A stretch of 64,000 nt of DNA from Muscardinus avellanarius (lineage: Eukaryota > Chordata > Mammalia > Rodentia > Gliridae), in contig OY726566.1 in assembly GCA_963383645.1 (NCBI GenBank), positions 96,439,321-96,503,320 on the forward strand, read 5' to 3'. Of the stretch, positions 57,168 through 64,000 are shown piece by piece. The position numbers and the translations under genes were made by a program. The first letter of the stretch is position 1. Every line of letters starts with the position of its first letter. The notes beneath the pieces are model-generated. The model was not told the origin of the DNA, ran no database searches, and saw only the letters and a list, made by a program, of their open reading frames with translations.

Positions 57168-57360
57168 AGCTGGGTGTAATGGCGCATGCTTGTAATCCCC
57201 AAGCTTGGGAGGCAGAGACAGGAGGATCGCTCAGGTTTGAAGCCAGCCTGGCAGGCTAAAGAGACCCTGTTTTCAAATAAAATATAAAATAGGTCTAGGA
57301 GTGTAGCCGGGAGGTAGAAGGGTTCCATCCCCAGTGCCACCAAAAATAAAAAATAAAAAA
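57168..57360 (+). mobile_element. B1-dID SINE, type B with type A 3' end
   Basis: Type B body ('gctcaggtttgaagccagcc', 'gtgtagccgggaggtag') but the terminal block reads 'gggttccatccccagtgcc' as in type A. Target duplication of about 17 bases (taataatttacag + t/c + aaat) at 57150-57167 and 57361-57377. Confidence 0.92.
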
Positions 57361-57377
57361 TAATAATTTACAGCAAA

Positions 57378-58309
57378 TAAAATTACTCATTGCTTCTCTT
57401 CTCAAAGCATTAACTTTCCTGCAAGAATACTTAAAAGAGAGAGAAAAACTGCTACTTTAGCAACAAAAATAATCAGATTTGGGGTAAGGATATAACAATA
57501 TCGATGTCATAGATGTCTGCATCAATGTGATTAGAGTGGGTGACTTCTCTTTTTCTATGAATGCTCACAATAAACATTGATCTAACCCCATGTATATTTG
57601 AGATATGTCTATATTCGGAGAGTGAGGTCCATGATTCCAGGAAGCAACTGGACAAGTTTAGGAATGTTTTCATCATCTCTGTTTCTTTATTTCCAATGTG
57701 GTTACTGCTGCTTATCTGACTTTACACCTGTCTTTCTGTTTTCTCCCACTAAAACAGCAAGGAGCAAATGAACCTTTAACTATTCACTGCCCTCAAGGGA
57801 CCTCAAAAAGGCAGACTACAATCCTCCCTCTGGGAGTCAAAAGAAAAGAGAGTGCTCAGAGTGCAGCACCAGTAGTGCCAAGAAGGCTGAGGGGAGAGCA
57901 GAAAGGCCATTGTTCAGTTCTCAGAGCCTAGCAAAGGCACCTGAAGGGCAGAGTCACCCGCACCTAACAAACACCCTGAGATGTCCAGTTGGATGACTTA
58001 ACTTAGAACATCCCTTGCGTTGTCCCACATCAGGATCATGATAAGAACGTAAGCATCCTTACATATTGGGACCTGCTCAGAACTACATCATCAGTCCATG
58101 GGAATTTGGACTCCTTTACCAAGTGCTGTGAGAGAGTCATGTGACCAATCTGAATCAAAAGGGGAAATCAGACAGATTGACTTGGTTTCTGTTTCCCTAC
58201 AATTCTCAAGAGAAATTGTGAGATGAAGATAAAAATAAATGTACATTATAACCCCCAAAAATGCTCCCATGATGAAGAAAATATAACCTATTTGTGCACG
58301 TGTGTGCGT

Positions 58310-58345
<36 letters not shown>

Positions 58346-58807
58346 CACACACCTAACAGAAATTTCATGGTGCCACATGTAGACAGCAGCGGGAAAGCAC
58401 AGGGTAGAAGAATAGGAGCCTGGTCTTTGTGACATGTGCATTACTTGTAGTTAGATACATTTCTCTTCCTCTTCAGAAGGAAAGGGAGGGGTCTTTCTCT
58501 TTCCCAAAGCCAAGCAAGAGATGTTTCAAAAACAACATCAAAGACAACAAGCTATAAGTCCTCATGTTTGCAAGAAAGTGATAGTACCTTCTCTTTCTCC
58601 ATATAGAACTGCATCAGGCCACATCCTTGCTGACCTGCCTTAGATGCAGGGCTAGAAGATAACTAAAGAGAGGTGGTCCTTTAAAGAGAAGAAGCAGTCA
58701 TGGATAGCCTGCATGCTTGCTCTTGGCCATGTGATGGACAGTCCTGTTGTGGTTGCATTGAGCAGTAACTGGCCATGCTATGAACCCAGAAAGAAGCCTA
58801 GCTTTCA
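57378..58807. other. No gene recognised; CA repeat inside
   Basis: About 1.4 kb without SINE or L1; holds the CA repeat at 58311-58343. ORFs lack support. Confidence 0.4.
58311..58352. repeat. (CA)n microsatellite
   Basis: About 16 pure CA units, then interrupted. Confidence 0.93.
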
Positions 58808-58978
58808 GCTGGGCACAGTGGCACATGCCTGTAACCCCAGTTCTTCGGAGGCTGAGTCAGGAGGATCACAGATCCAAGGCCAACTTGCAGCAACTTAGTG
58901 AAACCCTGTTTAAAACAAAACAAAAGGGTTGGGGGTAATAGGCCAGATATAGAATGCCCCTGGGTCCATTTCCCTGTA
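58808..58978 (+). mobile_element. B1-dID SINE (type A), purine-tract tail
   Basis: Dimer with shortened linker; the ID half ends 'atttccctgtagggacagag' and the tail is the long GA tract. Confidence 0.88.
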
Positions 58979-58983
58979 GGGAC

Positions 58984-59218
58984 AGAGGAGAGAGAGAAAG
59001 AGAGAGAGAGGAAGAAGAAGGAAGGGGAGGAGGAAGAGGAGGAGGAGGGGGGGGAAGGAGAAGAAGAAGGAGGAGGAGGAGGAGGAGGAGGAGGAGGAGG
59101 AGGAGGAGGAGGAGAGGAAGAGGAGGAGGAGGAAAAAGAAAGAGGAAGAGGAAGGAAGGGAGGGGAGGGGAGGAGAGGAGAGGAGAGAGAGGGGAGAGGA
59201 GAGGAGAAGAGGGGAGGA
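58984..59218. repeat. 235-base uninterrupted purine tract (GA/GGA/GAA)
   Basis: No pyrimidine for 235 bases, with GGA, GAA and GAGGG blocks. It continues with one C (59219) to about 59253. All six frames read as low-complexity Glu/Gly/Arg or Ser/Leu/Pro. Confidence 0.97.
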
Positions 59219-59253
59219 CAGGGAAGGGGAGAGGAGAGGAAAAGAGAGGAGGA

Positions 59254-62200
59254 GACTGCCTTTCAGATAAGGGCATGTCAAGGGCTGAGACAGTCTGAGC
59301 TGATCTGCAGGTGGTGGGATCTCTGAGGACATCATAGTAAAATAGGTTTATTCAGGTAGATATTTCCCATGTAACAAGAGGGAACTGTGCCCTGTTCCAT
59401 AAATGATTCAGCTTGTAGACACCTGCTTCCTAGGACCATCCAATGGCTGTCAATGTTGGGAAGAGGGGTGATAACAAGGAAAATTACATAAGTGACTCTG
59501 TTCTACTCTTCACCATCACACCTGTCAACTCCAGAAGGCTCAGGCATGGATACTGCAAGATAACCAGCCTGATGGGGCCAAACCTTCTCATCCCCGCCTC
59601 TCTGCCCTTTACCCTCCCAGTAACCAAGGAAAAGCCAAAGAACATCCTGCTTACTCCAAGTCCCTCACGCTGAGGTCCACCCACACAACTGTGAAATGTG
59701 GCGATGGCATTTAAATAGGAGGACAAGAAATTCTACGAAAACAACCAATGTGTTAGGGAAAGTTTAGAGCAATACTGAGGAAAAAGAAAAATAAAACTTT
59801 CTGTTAGTGTCTCCACTCAATATCCTAGGTATCCATACTATATAGTTAAAAGTGACTATTGAAGCCCTATATGAATAAGATACCAATTATTGATTCCCCT
59901 GTTAGAAATATCTAGGACACACAAAGATAAAACCTTTCTATAAGAAAACTTGGGCAATGTATTTGTGGCACAAAAATCAAGCATTTGGGGGGTTTTGGTC
60001 ATATGCAATTCTAAAAATTTTTAGTGCTTAACATATGATCCTTCTATCAAGTACTTATACAAATTCATTACAATGAGCTAAAACTCATTCTAAATGGAAA
60101 TCTTTAGACACTCGAGAGTCTATGTGACTAAGTCTCACAAACACAAATAATACTGATGTACCTACTTTAAAGTCAGTGCAGTCATAGACCAGACCAATAG
60201 AAATATTGTGTAACAGTACAGGAAGTTCGCATTCCCCTGCAGCCTGCACTGACCGATTCCCATCTGGAGAAGTATATTTTAGGGAAAACAGGAACAAGTC
60301 GATTCTATTCAAAGAAAGACTAGATGAGGCTACACCACATACAGAACAGATGGAAATGTCTGAGTTTAACTTAAGGTCCTAGTAGAGCACTCATGAGAAC
60401 TCTTCTCCGGGTTTACAGGATCGTCCAGTAGCAGAAAAGATGTGCTTGTCCTTTGATACCCCCACAGAGCAGAAACACACCAAAAAAAGAGCATAGTAGG
60501 ATGCCCACAGGCTACCGCAAGCCTGCTCCTTCCTGGTGGTGGAGGAGGTGGTGGTGGTAGGGATGAGCTGAGTGTCTCGGGGCCGGGATTTCCCAGCAGA
60601 AACTCCATGACCATCTGTCAGAAATGTAGCGGAGACTTTCTGCACGAGGTGGGAGAATCCAGGAAATGATCTCCAAGTTTCCTTCCAGCTGCAGTCTCTC
60701 TGTTTCTAATTGGGCCATAGACACCAGCCTTGCTTCGCCGTCTTCTTTTTCCAGAAATAATGGAAATCATTGAGTTTGAAATATAACAAGATAACATTTT
60801 CCCATGTTAAAACAAGAAGAAAAGCCAAAGCAGGGTGATGCTTGGTGCTGCAGCCTGTGATGCCCATGCGCCTGGCATTGTCTGCCTGCTTCTTTCTTCT
60901 TTTCTTTTTTCTTTGTCCTTTTTTTGTTAGTTTTAAATGGAGGAGGAGGAGAAAATTAATCTGGGAATGTTCAGACTTCTATAATTACAAGGACAAAAAT
61001 CACATCTTGGTACACCACAAAATAGTGTCATTATTGTCTTTGAATATGAATATTATGCACAGAATTAGCACAGGAGCATGCTAGCGTGTCTGGATTTTTA
61101 GTACTTTTATATTTACTTCTTTAATGTGCATCTGCTACTAAGGACACATTTCAGACCATGCCCAAGCCTAGAATCTAGGATTCCTCAGTGCAACATATTT
61201 GGTTGCATAGATTTCAAGTCAGCTTTATCAACGTATGTTTTCTCTGTCTAGTAAGTAAAAGTCTACTGATGCTTCAAAATACTTCATTCATGCCTAAATG
61301 GCAGCAATTTTTTTCCTTCCTGTTGGCAAATATCCTTCTCACTGGAATTCTTGTAGATCTCATGCCAGATGTACTGAGTGTGGCTAGCTCATGTTTGTGC
61401 ATGCAGCTTATCAACCACGATGAACACATGGCTTTTAGGCACAAAAATTAATCAGTGCTGAAGAGACTCCTGGCATATATTCTGGGATGGATGCCTGCTT
61501 GCATAAGCCTACATTTGGGATCTATCGTACAAAGCAGGATCCAGGGCTATGGAGCACAGAATCCCAAACATAGCTTTCTGTCAGCCTCAAGCTTTGCATA
61601 AAATGTCTAACAGTTTTGGGGACAATAGTGAGAAATATGGATGGGCAGTTAAAATTGGGTAATATGGTTTTTTTTGTGCAGGGCTTAGATGAGAATCAGA
61701 TAGAATATTTTATGTGAAAACACTTTAATAATGCATATCCTGCTTTATTTTAAAAGGATTTGAAGTGGTTTATAGTGACACATAAATATGGCAAGATACT
61801 ATAAATTCGGAATAGATGAGTAAAAAAAAGCACAGAGACATAACACAGCCGACATGAGGCTAAGTTCTGTGTCCTCTTTCAATAAAGTCAGATTTGATTA
61901 TGTTTTAGCATTTACATAAAAGGCATCTGTTCCATGATATGCAATGCCCATATGATTAACTTTCTCAGTGGCTCCCTAGATTACGGTAGTAGACATTTCT
62001 TCTGCGGATCTTTCAAGAGAGAATGCCTTCTGTTACAGTGAACAACATGTCTTTCTTAACAACTCACCAACATTTTTAGAGCCTGACTATGTCACACTGT
62101 GGTACATGCCACGCAATTCTGAAAGGATCATGTTGGAGCACTCTGATGGTTTGTCTTCACCCAGATGGAAGGTGCCAGGAGAAATGAACTGGCTCCTGAT

Positions 62201-62950
62201 GAAAACACTGTAAACTGCAAGGCAGTACACAAACGGAAAGTACAATGATTTTCAGTAGCATCATGGATGGCCAGCCAGGTGCTTACCTTGAGACTTAATG
62301 TAATAACCAAATCCAACATACCGACAAGAAAGGCTATAAGCATTCTTATTTACCTTTTGTTTCTCTTTGGCTGGGAAACAATTTCCCTCCTGAATAGGTT
62401 TGATGGCTCCACAATGATCTGAAAACTGGGAGAGCAATCACTGCTTTACAAAGGATTCTAAGGTATTACTCTTAGAACTTCTGGATTTCTTGCCTCACAG
62501 GGGCCAGGAGTATTCTCATAGTAAGGAGAGGTCACTGATTCGTAGGACAAAATCCACAAATGGAAAATCTAAAATACTGAATACTCCAAAGTGCAACCTG
62601 TATATTTGGATGTAGTGTATGTAATATTGTAGAATGCCCCAGTAATTCAACCAAATACATATATTGCACTGCTGTGACCTGAAAACAGAACTCTGCCATC
62701 ACAGCTCTTTGTTGGAAATTTGTTTTTGAGAAAGGTCTTTGCTGCATTGAGGTTAATGCAAGATATATCTACTCAACTGGAGTCTCTTCCCTCTCTAAAG
62801 ACACAGTGTGTTTTACCATCACATTTACGAGGAGCAAAAGGGAAAGATTTTGACTGTTTTTTACTTTTCAACTTTTTAAATTTAAAATGACTTTCTTAAA
62901 TAAAATTGCTTTCATGATTACTAAACATAAAGGAAAAAAGAAATATTTCT
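59254..62950. other. 3.7-kb repeat-poor stretch, no gene recognised
   Basis: No SINE, L1 or LTR signature and no long simple repeat. ORFs up to 87 codons overlap on both strands without protein features. Confidence 0.45.
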
Positions 62951-63050
62951 TATTTATTTAATAAACGTTTTTCAACATGTACTATGAGCCAGGCACTAAA
63001 TATAAAAGATATATCCTTGTCATCATGGAAAACAATCATAACAGTGACAA
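62951..63050 (+). repeat. L2/MIR-type relic
   Basis: 'catgtactatgagccaggca' followed by 'catggaaaacaatcataaca', the 'ctactatgtgccaggcac...ctcatggag' order of ancient mammalian SINE/LINE2 repeats. Confidence 0.55.
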
Positions 63051-63063
63051 ACAACAAAAACAT

Positions 63064-63290
63064 TTTGGGCCATTTCTCAGCCAAGCACTGTACTAAGTTT
63101 TTTATATGTGTTATCAAATTTATCATCATGGCAACCCTACAAAACAGTACTTGTTATCACCTTCCATCCAGCAGATGAAAAATCTGCACAGAGGTCTTAA
63201 ATAACCTCCCCAAGGTCACAAAGTTAACTGCAAAGCTAATAATGCAGGTATATTTTGACTCTGGAGTTCAAGCTTTAACCACAACAATAG
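63064..63290 (+). repeat. MIR element, fairly complete
   Basis: MIR order kept: 'agccaagcactgtactaag', 'catggcaaccctacaaaaca', 'cagatgaaaaatctgcacag', 'cccaaggtcacaaagttaac', 'gactctggagttcaagc'. Confidence 0.8.
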
Positions 63291-64000
63291 AGAGTTTTGT
63301 GGGCCCCTCGTAGAAACTCAGAGATGAATAGAGAGGCTCAGCATCAAATGATAGGTAAGGAAGAAACAAGACATTCTTGTATTTTTGAGCTAGGACAATA
63401 ATTCCAGGATTCTTGAACCACAAAATATTTTGTGGGAGGAGATTTAAACTAAGTCTCAAAGAACAAACAAGATTTAGTTTGGTGAAGGAGCTGAGAGTAC
63501 AGAGAAACAGGTGTTGTGTGAAGAGCAAGCAGCAGATCTTTTCCATGACTCTAAAAGAAAGAAGTAGTCACGTGAATAGGGGAGCAACTAGCCATTCCAC
63601 TGTTTCTAAATAAATGGAATACACGATCATTGGGAACAAAACACAAGGCCATTAGTGAGAAAAATACAATGACATTTGATTGTATTGCAATCCACAGGAA
63701 TGAGTTATACTGAGTTGTTCTCTTCTGTGATTGGTGGCATGCATTTCTTTATTCTCTGCAGAGCCTACGGTGCCTTCAAGGACTTTCTCACCTCCACCAG
63801 ATTATCCTTTGGCTTTATTTAGTAGTCTTATCCAGTGACACTCGAAATATTGTTCTAATTAAAGTGTTGGCACTTTAGGGGGGCTGTGAAATTTCTCCTG
63901 GAAAAATGCCCACTTGTCTTCCTCATCAGGAAACCAGGAAAAAGGTTCCAGGACTCATCCAGTTCTGAATCTTTTTAAAGCCCAGAGCAATGCATACCAT
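63291..64000. other. No recognised element to window end
   Basis: About 0.7 kb, no gene, RNA or repeat family assigned. Confidence 0.4.

Noticed and set aside
58866..59335. Glu/Gly/Arg and Ser/Leu/Pro ORFs up to 142 codons
   Set aside because: Translations of the homopurine tract. The same applies to the poly-Ser frame at 22789-23118 and the Ser/Leu frame at 27641-27847.
60366..60724. Overlapping minus ORFs near 60.4-60.7 kb
   Set aside because: Three different frames are open over the same GC-richer patch; none shows a domain or plausible gene context.
1..64000. CRISPR array, operons, prophage or plasmid features
   Set aside because: The DNA is vertebrate nuclear. The regular repeats are microsatellites, SINEs or simple tandem duplications without unique spacers of constant length.

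Overview
This is mammalian nuclear DNA. It holds one recognisable protein-coding gene: the complete, intron-free coding exon of the muscarinic acetylcholine receptor M2 gene (CHRM2, plus strand, CDS 5527-6927). Almost everything else is non-coding, A+T-rich sequence filled with retrotransposon debris. The host is very probably a squirrel-like rodent (Sciuromorpha, most likely Sciuridae). Dozens of dimeric SINEs carry a 7SL-derived B1/Alu-like left half and an ID (tRNA-derived) right half, the B1-dID/MEN architecture known from that group. The L1s share a rodent-like 3' end ending in a 'tgcaccaa' + A-rich tail.

Layout. 1-5486: CHRM2 intron with SINEs, L1 3'-end fragments and microsatellites. 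5487-6927: final CHRM2 exon with the whole CDS. 6928-9065: SINE-free and L1-free 3'UTR/downstream flank. 9066-22500: intergenic (or extended 3') sequence with SINEs, L1 3' ends, old MIR pieces, a striking pair of perfect hairpins (12721-12801) and a 180-bp tandem duplication (17342-17690). 22500-26180: LTR-rich block, including a solo LTR split by a SINE and an LTR with primer-binding site and leader (24087-25620). 27300-36940: SINEs plus L1 ORF2 fragments, including a twin-primed (5'-inverted) L1 at 34719-36300. 36939-40020: an LTR fragment, then a ~2-kb Tigger-like DNA transposon carrying nested L1, MIR, SINE and microsatellites. 40683-41390: a 708-bp L1-derived mini-element (5'UTR-like head joined to an L1 3' tail) with an 18-bp target-site duplication. 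41690-51690: dense SINE field. 51700-64000: repeat-poor sequence with an MLT1-like LTR, CA/GA microsatellites and MIR/L2 relics, no gene recognised.

Only CHRM2 has a cellular function I can assign: a Gi/o-coupled acetylcholine receptor. All other long ORFs are antisense shadows, microsatellite translations or L1 fragments. I found no CRISPR array, operon, or new multi-gene system. The most unusual items are the L1 5'UTR-3' tail mini-element, the two adjacent hairpins, and two places where SINEs inserted twice at the same target, leaving three copies of the target site.
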